The position numbers and the translations under genes were made by a program. From Larus michahellis (Eukaryota > Chordata > Aves > Charadriiformes > Laridae), in the NCBI RefSeq assembly GCF_964199755.1, contig NC_133906.1, positions 496,001 through 560,000 on the forward strand: 64,000 bases of DNA, written 5' to 3'. Under the pieces are notes generated by a model, which ran no database searches, was not told where the DNA came from, and saw nothing but the letters and a program-made list of their open reading frames with translations. Position 1 is the stretch's first letter, and every line of letters begins with the position of its first letter. Shown piece by piece: positions 51,501 to 60,731 of this stretch.

Positions 51501-54500
51501 TCTCAAGTTCCAGAAGAAGTACAGAGATTTACTTTAATCAACTTCTATTTGATTAGCAGGCCACTTTTCAGGTTCCAAATCACCCTTTCTGTGCCAGAAA
51601 ATAGTGCAACCCGTAATCTTGGGGGTACTGGACGAGGGGTAGGAAGAAGGATCTGCTAAGCCGGACATGCGCACTTGAACAGCCAGTTCAAACCAGAGGT
51701 GGAGAAGACATTGGTAGCTTTGAATATGCAAGCACTGCAAGTATTTAAAAGTAGCAACTTTCTGGTTTATATACATCTCTTCTATATATTACAATATCCT
51801 GAAAAATACTGTGCCCACTTCAGTAAATAATTATGAACAAGACACTACTTTATACTTTCACTTTTGAAATAGGCAGGTGCAGTAAGACTTAAAAATTCAA
51901 ATCATAGGCGAGATGATAATTACGTCAACTTTTTTTACTTTGTTCGTTTATCTTTTTGGTGGAGCACCAATCTTCTACACAACCAACCTAGTACAAAATT
52001 AAACCTAGCACTATTAAGTAGTCAATCTAGCCCCTAAAGCAACTGTTTTGGTGACTTTTAGAAGACTTGTTTAGTATGAAATAAAGACTGAGATCAATGA
52101 AATCCAAATGTCGCTACACAAATACCACCTGCCATCAGGTAACCGTGATTATAGGACAAAGAATTGTTCCGTTGACAGAAAAGCCAGAGTGGTTATAGGC
52201 AGGCCAGGAAAGCTAACCGAGTAAGGTAACGACTGTTTCCCAATTTACTTTGTCAACAGTAGCACCACTTCCCTCCTTTTATTTATATTTCCATATTCCC
52301 ACAGGTTCTGGTCCCTAACCTGACCAACTCAGCCTTCACCGCCATTCCTGCACAACGCACACGCCAGATTTTGACCAACACACATGACTTGAGGTAAGAC
52401 CGAGTCTGCACAAACGCAGCTTCCCGTCCATTTCTCTGACTTCTTACTCTCTCCAGGAAGTGAGGTAAATGTTTCCTATGGAAATCTCCTGTATTTCCCC
52501 TGTATGCTGTAGATAATATCTCCTAATTACCTGAGTTGCAATAGTCCATTCACCCAGATGAGCCTCCCCCTAGCACCACCACTGGTCTCTGGAGCGCCCA
52601 GTCCAAGGAGGACACCACTACCGGTTTCAGTGCCTTCTGGCTACAAGTGACATTTAAAGGCCTAGACACTGTCAGCAAGAGTGTGGAAAAACAGCCTTCA
52701 TATTTATAGTCCTCAAGTGGCTCTCCTAAGCAATTAAAACTCTTCTAATTTAAAGGTGCTTAAAACACATTCACTCTTTCTCGGGTTGCTGCTTACAAAC
52801 GAGTCTGACACCGCATTTCATCCCAAGTGCTTGATTCTCAAGGAACTTGCTCTTCTCACCCTGACTTCTAATCCATCAGATGTCGTCTTCTCCCAGGAAA
52901 AGGGTAATTTATATGCCCTTTCACAATGAAGAGAGCAGCACAGGCGAGATGCCACTGGTCCAAAATAAACCTACCTAAAACTAGCTTATTGACCCCAGTG
53001 ACACTGTTATTAGATGTTCTGTCTACGTCTGCTAACACCCAGTGACAGCCCTGTACTCCACAGCCGTAGCACAGGCAGGTACTTGCTGCCCTCTGCGAGT
53101 CTCAGGACTGGGATATTTACTACGAGGATGTGGCCGAGAAACGTGAAGTAGGTAAGTAATTTTCTTACTTAAACGAAGCCCAGTTCAGATCTTGCCCTAA
53201 AAGACTGCCGTTGTATTTTACGGCAAGCAACAAGAGTTTAAGGAAAATCACTGCTTTGTTTTTAAGGTCTTTCCAGGAAATTAAAAAAAAACCCAAAGGT
53301 TTGCTTTTACAACCCATTATACTCTTCAGGAAGTTTCTGTCAACACAAGTTGCCTTTCAGCTTAGTGGTTTTCATCTTGGCCACCACCTGAGACAGTTAT
53401 ATTGTACTTTACTTTTTAGCAGATCAAATTCTGTGAGTCGCTGACAGCTCCTTAATTTCTAGAGTTCTTAAAGGAAAACAAAATAAGAAAAGTGCATCCA
53501 AATGCAAACAGTTAAATTACAAAAGATTTTTGCAGCGTAAAAAAAGCGACAGCAAGAAAAAAAGCCAACTGCGTGATACCCATTTGTATGTTCAAATACA
53601 CCTTCTCTGCTGGAACCAACTCCCAGTATGTAAATCTGCATGAGTCACCACCTCATCCTGATAGGTAATATCACCTAGAACTTAAAAAATAACACCAAAA
53701 AACCAAACAACAGCCCACACAACAAAAACAAACCAAAAACAACCGGAAAAAACCACATGCTGCCTGTTCCTCGCTTCACAAAAGGCAGATGTCAGGAAGC
53801 ATCAATCCATACTAAGATCTTCGGGCTTCCTTAACAGAATTGCTTGTCCACTGTTCTTGCACCTGAGGGTTTTTGAAAAATCTGGTTTCGCTCAGAAGTT
53901 GACTGCTGGATTTGCAGTTCTGCAATTAAAATTCACCAGCCTCATGAGCAAGAACAAGATGAACTCAATATTGAATTTTCATGAAAATTAGGTGTTCAAC
54001 TGCAATTCATTATCAGTAAGAAATTCAGCTCTAAGAACCCAGGGAAACGATTAGTCAATCCACAGATACACAAATGCAAAGTACAATACATTGTAATTTG
54101 GCTAACTGGGCAACAGCAAAAAAGCCTACTTTTCCCAAGTAAATTCGTCTGCTATATTGCTTTTAATAAACACTTAATTCTTCTTCGTAAAGAACAGGGT
54201 GATTTGCGGAGGGCTGAATGATCAGGTGAGTTTCTATTGTCACTAGGTGCCTCCTGCAAACCATGCGGTACCAACGCCAGTCCTTCGCTCCTGCAGCCGT
54301 TTCTACGAAAACTTGCAGGGAATCGGTGCAACGACATCCAACAGGCAACGGCTACCCGGCTGAAACCGAACAACGCTTAACTCCGTCTTCTGACATTCAA
54401 AAATTTGAGCTGCTTTCCAATCTTAGTCTTCTTCACACGTTTCCTCTGGTGGCTTGATGGTATCTAACTGGAAAATTGCTAAGATGTAATTAAATGAGTC

Positions 54501-57500
54501 AGTGGCAAGCAGGTGACTGAAGCTTCAAAGAACTGGAAGTTCACAAACCACTGTGGAAAAGATTTTTATACACTTGTCCTCTTGGGGACTTACACGTGTC
54601 TTGTTTTTAAATCATCCACCTGCATTGCTAAAGATTTGTATAAAGGAGTAACGGGTCTAAGTCTACTTAGAAAGCGTTAGTGACGTTGGGAAGCCACGAG
54701 GCACGGACTGTTAGGTTCCTCTTCCTCACTCTCCCCGGGTGACTGGGTCAGCTGCTGACCCACACAGAAAATACAGGGGAAACGGCAAGAGTTAACGCGA
54801 AGCTGCTGGGGCACACGGAACAAGGAGTGGGCAGCTGGACTGTGCGGTAGGGAAGTCTGAAAGGAGTCAGAATGGAAAAGCTACAAAATCGGCATACTTT
54901 TTTAATGTCTCCACCTCAATGAGAAGAATATAATCTTTCTGGTTCTACTGTTACGTTGCCTGATTTAATCGAGATGGGGCCAGGTTAGGCTCTGAGCAAC
55001 CTGGGCTGGTGGGAGGTGTCCCTGCCCAGGGCAGGGGGGTTGGAACGAGATGATCGTTAAGGTCCCTTCCAACCCGAACCATTCTATGATTCTATGAGAT
55101 CTCTGGCAGTATATAACTCAGGCACAAGAGTCAGATATTGGGAGTAAAAAAAATATTTATTGAATTCGTAGCTATTGAATCTATGTGGAGTTTGTTTTTC
55201 TTTCCTTTCTCCAAGCCATTAGACTGCTAGATTTAGCATGAGGATTCAGGGGATACTGTGTGTTCAAGGACTAACTTAAAAAAGCTTATGGATTCCAAAA
55301 ATCCTCCTCAACTTTAAGGGAACTCTGGTCTCCTTCCCAGAGATCAAAGGCGGATGTGGGCAGCTTTCACGTGAATAACTTGAGTTTATTAGGTCTTGCG
55401 AATTCTAAAAAAAACCACGACCCAAACGAGAAACGCTGTAAGTTATTTCAATAATGTTCCAAAACCACGCCATGGGTTCAAGCCGCGGTGCTCACCAGGC
55501 ACGCTCTGCAAAAGACTAAGGCAGAATCACAAACACGGCTGAGACCTTCAGACCCCATTCTCATGAAACTCAGCTCGCATTTACAAACATCACATCATCA
55601 ATGGCAACACTATTACACCCGCCGATTTCCTGAAGAAATCCAACAGCATTCCTTTAACCATTTCACCTGCTGGGCACCGAGACCCCCTGGCCCAAGGGAA
55701 CCCGATGCAGGGCACCTGGACCTGCCTCACAGTCACCGCGCTTTACACCCCTGGCAGCATAAAGCAGGAGACACCCTCCTGGCCTGCAGAAATAGCACAT
55801 CGGGTTTTTCTAGCCGAAAGACTCTCCGTGTTGTGCTACCGCATCAGAACTGCTGCCGGCTGCTGAGCCATGCTGGGCGCGTTCAGGCGAGGGCACCAGC
55901 AAGGACAGAACGCCAAGGACGGGATCGTCTGCCTCTACCCACAACAGCACAGAGCTGAACTGCGCTGGGACTTCACTTTTACACGGGCGCAACAGAAACG
56001 TGCTAAATGTAGTGCACGAAAACCAATCCTTCCTAAGCACATAAGAGCTGAGGGCTGTTCAGGCTCGTGAACTAATTCTGCTGCTTCTTTCACCTGCTTT
56101 TTCTTCAGCTCTTTAGGAGGTTGCCCAGCCTTGCGCATCACCTTTATCTGAGTCTCTCTAGAGCCACTGTCAGCTCTGAAGCGTTCCTCTTTTCAGCTGC
56201 TAAACATTGATATTAAATCCTTTGCTAAAATAATTATTCAAATGGCAAATATTCCAAGAACTCTTCAGGAAACCAGCTGTTACTTTGCATTTCTTGCAAA
56301 ACTAATATAAGTCCCTAAAAACCAGGCTGTGCTGAGGTTAAGAAGGCTAGGTGCTCCTCTCCTTCCTCCAAGGAGTTAGCAGTTTATATAAAAAACTCGG
56401 GGGAATCCCTCTAACCGTGAAGGCATGAAATTTGTCTTCCCTGGGATAAACAATTTTGTTAGGTAAGAAATTAAACTGCTCTCCCCCCCAGCCCCCATGG
56501 AAATAACAAACACGCCTTTATTCACACCCCTTTTGTCTCCCAGGAAGTCTAACGATCAAAGCCCGGTATATTAAAGCCAGGTGTGTATAAGAAGTTACGA
56601 ATGAAAGTTAGAGAAGAACACCAACCCTATTGCAGTTACGGCAGCAGGGTGGTATCGCTACAGCAATCACACAGTGTTTATCACAAAAATACCGTTTTTC
56701 CCCCTAAAGATCTGAGACACACAAGAACTTTGCACACGAAGTTTTCGGGAATGCTTCATCGGCCCAATGACACGCTTCAGACTGCTACATCTCCTGCAAC
56801 GCATCGCAGACTAGCACCACTGCCACGCGTGGAGCATGTCCCGAAACACTGAGAAAAACTAGATCTCTCTGTGTCAGCTCCGACAACGGTACCATTGGAA
56901 ACACGCCTGGAGTATGTGCTGACATTGGCAATAAGGTCTTTGTTAATGAGAGCTATTTCTTGAACTACAATCAACTCTTTGCTTTTCATGATTTAATAAC
57001 ATGAGACTAAGTTTATAACTTCAGTCTTCTGACTCAGTATCCACTAATCTCTCATTGATGCCCATGCCCCACAAAACGTACTCCCAGAACACTAACCCCC
57101 TTCACAACATCAACAGTTAATTGTTCGGGCACGCATGCTAGTATATAGCTTTTTGCCGTTTCATTGGAAGCAGAAGCTGCATATTCTTTGCATTTGTTTG
57201 GGATTCATTTTTGTGAAATCCAAAATATCAAGTGCTGCGCATCCTAGGAAAACGATAGAGTAACTACATTTGAGAAGTTCGCACACATGGCATCGATGCG
57301 TGGAGAGCGTCATGGCTGTAATAGATAGAATCATGTTTGTTAACCAAATCAGGCTTTCTTAAAGGCTGGTGAAAACTTACACTGTTTCGACTCTTCACAT
57401 ACTTAAATCGCAGGCATCCAGCGTGTTATCTGGTGCACTTTGATACCTCAAGGCCTAAATCACAGGCATCCGGTGTGCTGTCTGGGGCACTTTGACACCT

Positions 57501-60500
57501 CAAGGCCTAAATCACAGGCATCTGGTGTGTTTTAACACTTCAAAGGGAAGAGCTAAGTTGTGAGTTAAGCTGAAAAGAGTCTCCCCAAGGACACTGATAA
57601 AGATGAGGAGCCTTCAGCCTCACGACCATCAGGAGGCGGGACAAGACCGACCCCCTAGCAACACGTCGCTCAGACACGGAATATACCAGGATTGACACAT
57701 ATACGGGAACCAGAAGAGTATATATAATCAACTACTTTCGGGAAGGGGTGTGCGCCGTTGGCGGAGCAAAGACTCCCCGGCCGCCCAGCGCTGTTTTGCT
57801 TGTTGCCGCTTGCTTAATAAACTAATTTGATTAATTGGACTGGTTCCTGTCAATTATTGGGCCTCAATCTATAACAATGGCTGCGCACTTCAACACCACT
57901 AGGTACGCAATTATCTTCTCTCTTCATTTGTGCCCCTGTGGGGTTTTTTTGTCTGTTTGTTTTAGGAAGAACTGCGCACTTCCAGAATAAAGGAATTGAG
58001 TAAAGTTAGCTAACGGAGCTTTGGATGCTATAATATTTAATACCACTGTCCGAAACTGGAAATCATTCGGAGCTGCAGTTTGTAACTTTCCACTTGAGAA
58101 TCTGCTTCTCTTTCTGCGCTGACTTAGCGGACAGGAAGACTTTGTTACAGACTCCATCACTGGAAACGAACTGCTAAATTTGCTGTCTAATGACTGCAAA
58201 CAGTTTTAACCAGTCAGTTCAATCATGTTCAAAGCAAAAACCCTGATGTTACGATCACTTACAGGAGTGCTATTACTACTACAAGAAAAATTCTCCTGTA
58301 AATAGATCTGCGCTGGTATTTTACAGTGCCAACGGGTTTGCGTTGCCACTGCAGGAACAGAAAAAAGTTGATGTATCAAGTTCATGGATAATAGCTGCAA
58401 CTGTCCTAGACGATCAGCGCACAACATTCGAAAGTTAGCACCACACCTTGGGTTCATTGATACGTTTTATCGGTCTGCACTATGGCAGTTACCACAATCA
58501 TTTTCTTCCAAAAAAAAAATCAGAATAAGCATAATTCTAATAAATGAATAAGTGTAATAAAATTAGTATACCCAGTGTTGCTATACTGTAGAATACAAGA
58601 AAATAAGCAAAAAAACCTATGCACTACATAAAATACTTTAAAATTATACAGAGGTGTTCAGGAATTGGCAGACTGGACTAGACTATGGAGAACGTCTAAC
58701 AAAACTGTCCCCAGCCTATCAGTTTCCAAATGGCACATATTCTCCGAGTGGCTATCTATCTCTCTATATATATATTTATTTATTTATACTAACCTTTCAT
58801 CACTCCCAAGAGAGGTGGCGAGTTCTCTTGAGGGGTTCTGTCAGGTTCCTGGGGAGGTACAACCATAGCAAGCGTGTGCACTGGTACGCGTGGAACCTTC
58901 AAACAAAGCCACAGACACACACTCAGGTAAAAAAAAAAATCCCTTTTGACTCAACCAGCTCTTGAAGTGTTAATACAAAGACCCATTTCTACCGCAGACC
59001 TCCATCCCCCTCTTCCCAAACCGCGTATGCTATGCTGTCCCTTGGTATGACCGGTCCCGTGCTATTTTATTGTGGACAATATGTCAAAGTTAACTATGCC
59101 ACTCTTCACAAAATCCCTGTGGAGGCTGGAAAACTGTTAACACATTTAGACCTTTAATCAACTGACTCCACTGGAAAGCTGCCTCTCTAGCCTGCAGAAT
59201 TCTAACTTTGCACAATATATTTTCTTTCATCGAACAAACTAAACCAGCAACAACATTTGAGGGGTGCTGTCACAAGGGTTTAGAAATGTTGAAACAAAAT
59301 ACTGGGAAAATGCAACCAAGAAAAGAATATTCTTTTGAGATAGTAGGTTTAGGACTCTCCCATCTAAGGAGCAGAAAAGGGAACCAAGTTCATGCATTCT
59401 TCAGGACGCTGCAGATAACACCAGTCCACTTTCTCACTCCCTACCATTTTCAAGCGCGTTGACTTTTTAAATTCTTTCCACTGTGTATGTTCACATCTGA
59501 ATTAATTTCGGAAGTTAACTACTAAGGAAGTGCTTCTTTGCAACCCTCATGACGATATTTAAAAGACATCCGAATGCCTTACCTGAGACTGATCCTGAGA
59601 TGGAGGTGTGAGCTGAGACAGGTCTGCTGCAGGAACCGACAAAACATTGTTTGGGTAATCCAGCAAGTAAGAAACAACATTTGTATGTCCTCCTTTGGCA
59701 GCTTCAATGAGCATTGTTGAACCATCCTAAAGGGAGATTTTGGAAATAAAAAGCCAGAAGATGAATTCTGCTACCTGGTGTAGCAAAATCAAATTAGACC
59801 ATTTTAAATTGCACATTTGCTAATCCATGAAGTCAAGGGCGCGGTTCTTTCAGCACCTATGATAAATGCATAGTTCTAGGTGAATACCTTGAGCCGATGA
59901 GTAGGATCTGCACCGTGAGCCAGAAGGAGCTCAACAACGGCCAGGTGGCCTCCCGCACACGCCAGCGACACCACCGTGTGGTCATTATTAGCCGTAGCCC
60001 TGTTGACATTGGCACCTATAACAAGAAGATCTCAGAATTAAACACAAGGAAATTTGTTTTACGAGAATGTATCAACAAGTACAGTATTTTCTGGAATAAA
60101 CTTTTATCTTCTAATCTTCATAATTCATACACGCTTGCAGGGTGAAAGCACGGGATTTTGAATAACTGATGGCTTTTACACATCATCATCATCCTCACCT
60201 TGTAAAAACAAGGCAGTAATGACAGTAACAGTGGGCCTTGGAAGCAGTAAGAGAGAGGGAACACTTTTGGTGTACAAAGCCCAACTTTTAAATTTTCATT
60301 CTAAGCACTTACCGGTATCACTACTTGGCGCAACTTTTACTGTTTCAGAAGCACTGGAGGATGTATTTTTTTCTGAAGGAGGGAGTGCTTTTTTAAGAAA
60401 CTGAAAATATTGGCTGTACTTCAAATCTGGTCACTAATCTATACAACAGAGTAGGAAGAGGAACTAGCAAAACATTTGTGATTCATTGTACCGTGAACTA

Positions 60501-60731
60501 GATGAAATTCAAAAACCCCTCAATGGTTTGACAAATGCTCACGTACACATAACCCAATTAATTCTGAAGAAGGATCACAAATATGCAGAATCGTCAAATG
60601 GCATTTTAAGTATTTAAATTAATTACTTAAACTAGTATTTTACCTTTGCTAATAAGGAATTGCACAGTGCATAAATGACCAGCTCGCGCAGCCTTCATCA
60701 GTGGGGTTCTCCCACCCTCAGATTCATGCTC
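9678..60731 (-). CDS. ANKHD1: ANKHD1 (MASK1), multiple ankyrin repeats and single KH domain protein, 5'-partial
   Basis: Very large scaffold protein, orthologue of fly Mask, a cofactor of Yorkie/YAP signalling and of receptor tyrosine kinase pathways. Twenty-four coding exons, 5' to 3': 60644-60731, 59888-60015, 59583-59726, 58794-58896, 48133-48876, 40860-41005, 40603-40714, 36972-37117, 35306-35448, 34319-34532, 32945-33120, 32141-32303, 30877-30972, 30464-30580, 29700-29874, 28901-29354, 26063-26209, 22743-22892, 20820-22435, 15577-15756, 14212-14466, 12692-12867, 10202-10366, 9678-9737. They sum to 5,898 bases, 1,965 residues plus TGA, with every phase matching. Order: last three repeats of the first ankyrin array, a coiled-coil/Gln-rich linker, ten more ankyrin repeats, a charged segment, a KH domain, and a long Ser/Pro-rich tail. 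The human protein has about 2,540 residues, so about 575 residues lie beyond 64000. All exons are intact with no stops. Confidence 0.97.
10202..15756 (-). CDS. ANKHD1: ANKHD1 exons 20-23 of window: conserved C-terminal region
   Basis: Exon 15577-15756 encodes [20 protein letters not shown] and [10 protein letters not shown]. Exon 14212-14466 encodes [20 protein letters not shown] and [14 protein letters not shown]. Exon 12692-12867 encodes [20 protein letters not shown] to PNSFVDFSK. Exon 10202-10366 encodes [20 protein letters not shown] to STECTDAQQ. The acceptor of the 14212-14466 exon is a tandem CAGCAG (14461-14469), so one codon can be included or skipped. The last exon here exits in phase 0, compatible with both the ANKHD1 terminal exon and the EIF4EBP3 alternative frame. 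Confidence 0.93.
10562..11760 (+). mobile_element. CR1 LINE, 5'-truncated, antisense in ANKHD1 intron
   Basis: About 1.2 kb of the 3' part of a CR1 retrotransposon. Reverse transcriptase remnants are visible: [20 protein letters not shown] at the start, then FADDTKL (the catalytic YxDD-like motif), then [20 protein letters not shown]. The reading is split over two overlapping frames around 10760-10790 and ends at a TGA near 11319, so it is inactive. The 3' UTR is typical (agagaagctgtggctgcccc, then gatgatctttaaggtccctt) and ends in diverged copies of the attctatgattctrtg octamer-like tail at 11740-11760. Confidence 0.95.
17652..17741 (-). CDS. ANKHD1: Weak candidate 90-nt cassette exon of ANKHD1
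   Basis: Donor gtaagt after ...ITKPDFV+G. The acceptor ttaagctttcag is weak (purines upstream). It is open and phase 1 in/1 out, matching exons 20820 and 15756. The encoded [20 protein letters not shown] looks protein-like and the frame stays open about 50 bases upstream of the acceptor. It could equally be an unspliced chance frame. Confidence 0.25.
19864..19889. repeat. Perfect 12-bp inverted repeat with 2-nt loop
   Basis: The arms at 19864-19875 (agtctaaaagtc) and 19878-19889 (gacttttagact) are perfect reverse complements separated by TT. Further cttgactttt copies follow to about 19926. It lies in an ANKHD1 intron with no gene call, and could be hairpin-driven duplication or a relic of a small element. 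Confidence 0.8.
20820..22435 (-). CDS. ANKHD1: ANKHD1 giant Ser/Pro/Thr-rich exon
   Basis: A 1,616-base exon, by far the largest in the window. It begins with the KH C-terminal helix ([20 protein letters not shown]) and encodes about 500 residues of low-complexity Ser/Thr/Pro/Asn sequence, probably disordered. Conserved islands include [93 protein letters not shown] and [16 protein letters not shown]. No frame breaks. Confidence 0.96.
22743..26209 (-). CDS. ANKHD1: ANKHD1 exons 17-18 of window: KH domain core
   Basis: Exon 26063-26209 ends [16 protein letters not shown], just before the KH domain. Exon 22743-22892 encodes [20 protein letters not shown] followed by [20 protein letters not shown] and RMITIR. 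IMGRGG carries the GxxG nucleic-acid-binding loop of a type I KH fold. The last KH helix ([14 protein letters not shown]) is in the next exon (from 22435). All KH landmarks are intact, so single-stranded RNA/DNA binding is likely retained. Confidence 0.95.
22893..28900 (-). other. ANKHD1: ANKHD1 introns around exon 26063-26209
   Basis: Two introns (22893-26062 and 26210-28900) of ordinary AT-rich sequence with A/T runs at 25419, 25930, 27938 and 28138. No mobile element, RNA gene or convincing extra exon seen. Open frames on plus at 24011-24532 have no splice or family support. Confidence 0.65.
28901..30580 (-). CDS. ANKHD1: ANKHD1 exons 14-16 of window: charged helical and Ser/Asn-rich segment
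   Basis: Exon 30464-30580 ([20 protein letters not shown]...) and 29700-29874 encode a long charged helix: a Lys/Arg/Glu run ([16 protein letters not shown]), then an acidic stretch of Glu/Asp. Its purine-rich codons make the plus strand look like a poly-Phe frame, which is a shadow. Exon 28901-29354 encodes [20 protein letters not shown], a basic cluster ([11 protein letters not shown]) that could serve nuclear import, and a Ser/Asp/Asn-rich region ([20 protein letters not shown]). Confidence 0.94.
30877..41005 (-). CDS. ANKHD1: ANKHD1 exons 6-13 of window: second ankyrin array (10 repeats)
   Basis: Exon 40860-41005 encodes a Ser/Thr/Pro linker ending YPSVDIDAH. Exons 40603, 36972, 35306, 34319, 32945, 32141 and 30877 then encode ten consecutive ankyrin repeats with canonical cores: [172 protein letters not shown] and [19 protein letters not shown]. 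Exon borders often fall inside repeats rather than between them. Confidence 0.95.
36343..36405 (-). CDS. ANKHD1: Candidate 63-nt in-frame cassette exon of ANKHD1
   Basis: Located between exons 36972 and 35448. Acceptor: ccttcctactttagtcag; donor: gtaagt. Open for 21 codons ([20 protein letters not shown]+V), phase 0 in and phase 0 out, as required. It would insert between GGRQE and VVDLLL, inside an ankyrin repeat, so its inclusion should alter that repeat's helix pair. Confidence 0.45.
37690..40315 (+). mobile_element. CR1 LINE with endonuclease and RT remnants, internally deleted, antisense in ANKHD1 intron
   Basis: 2.6 kb in the ANKHD1 intron between exons 40603 and 37117. An AP-endonuclease-like segment ([40 protein letters not shown]) runs from about 37960. 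It is followed by [15 protein letters not shown], then an RT segment ([54 protein letters not shown]). At about 39720-39740 the sequence jumps from mid-RT to the 3' end ([20 protein letters not shown]); the FADD catalytic block is missing. There are stops and frameshifts (for example the TAG at 38159). It ends with a CR1 3' UTR near 40315; the 5' boundary is approximate. Confidence 0.94.
41006..48132 (-). other. ANKHD1: ANKHD1 intron (7.1 kb) between exons 48133 and 41005
   Basis: Holds the T34 run and the exon-like block 41781-41917: acceptor gagttacag and donor gtaaag, open when entered in phase 1 but followed by a stop in the next exon. A slightly GC-richer stretch lies around 43300-43850 with no recognisable product. 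Otherwise I see nothing. Confidence 0.65.
42471..42504 (+). repeat. Poly(T) run of 34
   Basis: Uninterrupted T34 on plus (A34 on the ANKHD1-sense strand) in the long intron between exons 41005 and 48133. I could not recognise a retrocopy body next to it. Similar shorter A-runs occur at about 25419-25437, 28138-28155, 35910-35927, 41705-41720 and 44227-44246. Confidence 0.9.
48133..48876 (-). CDS. ANKHD1: ANKHD1 coiled-coil / Gln-rich exon
   Basis: 744-base exon. It encodes [20 protein letters not shown], then a heptad-rich, highly charged coiled coil of about 90 residues ([20 protein letters not shown] through [20 protein letters not shown]), then an acidic/Gln-Pro linker, ending [19 protein letters not shown]. 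It joins the first and second ankyrin arrays. The acceptor is at 48877-48879. The upstream intron stays open in the same frame into a polypyrimidine minisatellite. Confidence 0.95.
48968..49229. repeat. 19-bp polypurine minisatellite (13.8 copies)
   Basis: The unit aaaagaaaggagagaggag is repeated 13 times plus 15 bases, essentially without variation. The plus strand is pure purine, so the ANKHD1-sense strand is a 262-base polypyrimidine tract. It ends about 90 bases before the 3' splice site of exon 48133-48876. The period (19) is not a multiple of three, so all three frames per strand encode 19-residue repeats (Lys/Glu/Arg on plus, Ser/Phe/Leu on minus). These frames are artefacts of the repeat. 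Confidence 0.97.
54972..55097 (+). mobile_element. CR1 3'-end fragment, antisense in ANKHD1 intron
   Basis: About 126 bases of CR1 3' UTR (gagcaacctgggctggtggg, then ggttggaacgagatgatcgt) ending in a clean attctatgattctatgag tail. It is better preserved at its 3' terminus than the other two copies. Severe 5' truncation is usual for CR1. Confidence 0.93.
57317..57876 (+). mobile_element. Solo LTR of an endogenous retrovirus, antisense in ANKHD1 intron
   Basis: 560 bases starting TGTAATAG and ending CTATAACA (imperfect 8-base terminal inverted repeat, TG...CA), flanked by the 5-bp target duplication ATGGC at 57312-57316 and 57877-57881. LTR anatomy in plus orientation: direct repeats in the U3-like part, a TATA box (tatatataa, from 57719) and AATAAA (57816-57821). 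No internal proviral sequence lies on either side, so this is a recombined solo LTR. The intact duplication suggests moderate age. Confidence 0.88.
57404..57548 (+). repeat. 52-bp direct repeats in U3 of the solo LTR
   Basis: Two full 52-base units (57404-57455 and 57456-57507) and a third partial unit from 57508 with an internal deletion. Each begins taaatc(g/a)caggcatc and the full units end acctcaaggcc. Tandem U3 repeats are typical enhancer architecture for retroviral LTRs; activity here is inference. Confidence 0.85.
58794..60731 (-). CDS. ANKHD1: ANKHD1 exons 1-4 of window: end of first ankyrin array
   Basis: The exons at 60644, 59888 and 59583 encode three ankyrin repeats with the [30 protein letters not shown] and [20 protein letters not shown] signatures. 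The 103-base exon 58794-58896 encodes [20 protein letters not shown] and then QENSPPLLG, the linker after the array. It was found from its splice sites (acceptor gtttgaag, donor gttagt), and its length is what the phases on either side require (phase 0 in, phase 1 out). Confidence 0.93.
60313..60372 (-). CDS. ANKHD1: Candidate 60-nt in-frame cassette exon of ANKHD1
   Basis: Located between exons 60644 and 60015. Acceptor: ctccctccttcag; donor: gtaagt. The frame is open, phase 1 in and phase 1 out, matching both neighbours. It would add 20 residues (E+[19 protein letters not shown]) in the loop between ankyrin repeats, at ISK-G-ANVN. The open frame and codon-like content extend a little upstream. 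Not part of the ANKHD1 protein I know; whether it is used is inference. Confidence 0.45.

Larger units (their letters stand above)
48877..58793 (-). other. ANKHD1: ANKHD1 intron (9.9 kb) between exons 58794 and 48876
   Basis: The largest intron. It holds the 19-bp minisatellite, the CR1 fragment at 54972, the solo LTR at 57317, an A/C-rich simple stretch at about 53680-53755 and a (TA/TTTA) tract at 58757-58788. An exon-like block with strong splice sites is at 58263-58348. No other gene supported. Confidence 0.7.

Noticed and set aside
55488-55958. 156-codon plus-strand open frame in an ANKHD1 intron
   Set aside because: No family resemblance, no promoter or poly(A) context, antisense to the host gene.
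56060-56150. Minus-strand exon-like segment ([16 protein letters not shown] followed by gtgaaa)
   Set aside because: Looks protein-like, but in the phase supplied by exon 58794 it reaches a TAA, and the acceptor is weak.
57317-57876. A full provirus at the LTR
   Set aside because: Target duplications immediately flank a single LTR; there is no internal sequence or second LTR.
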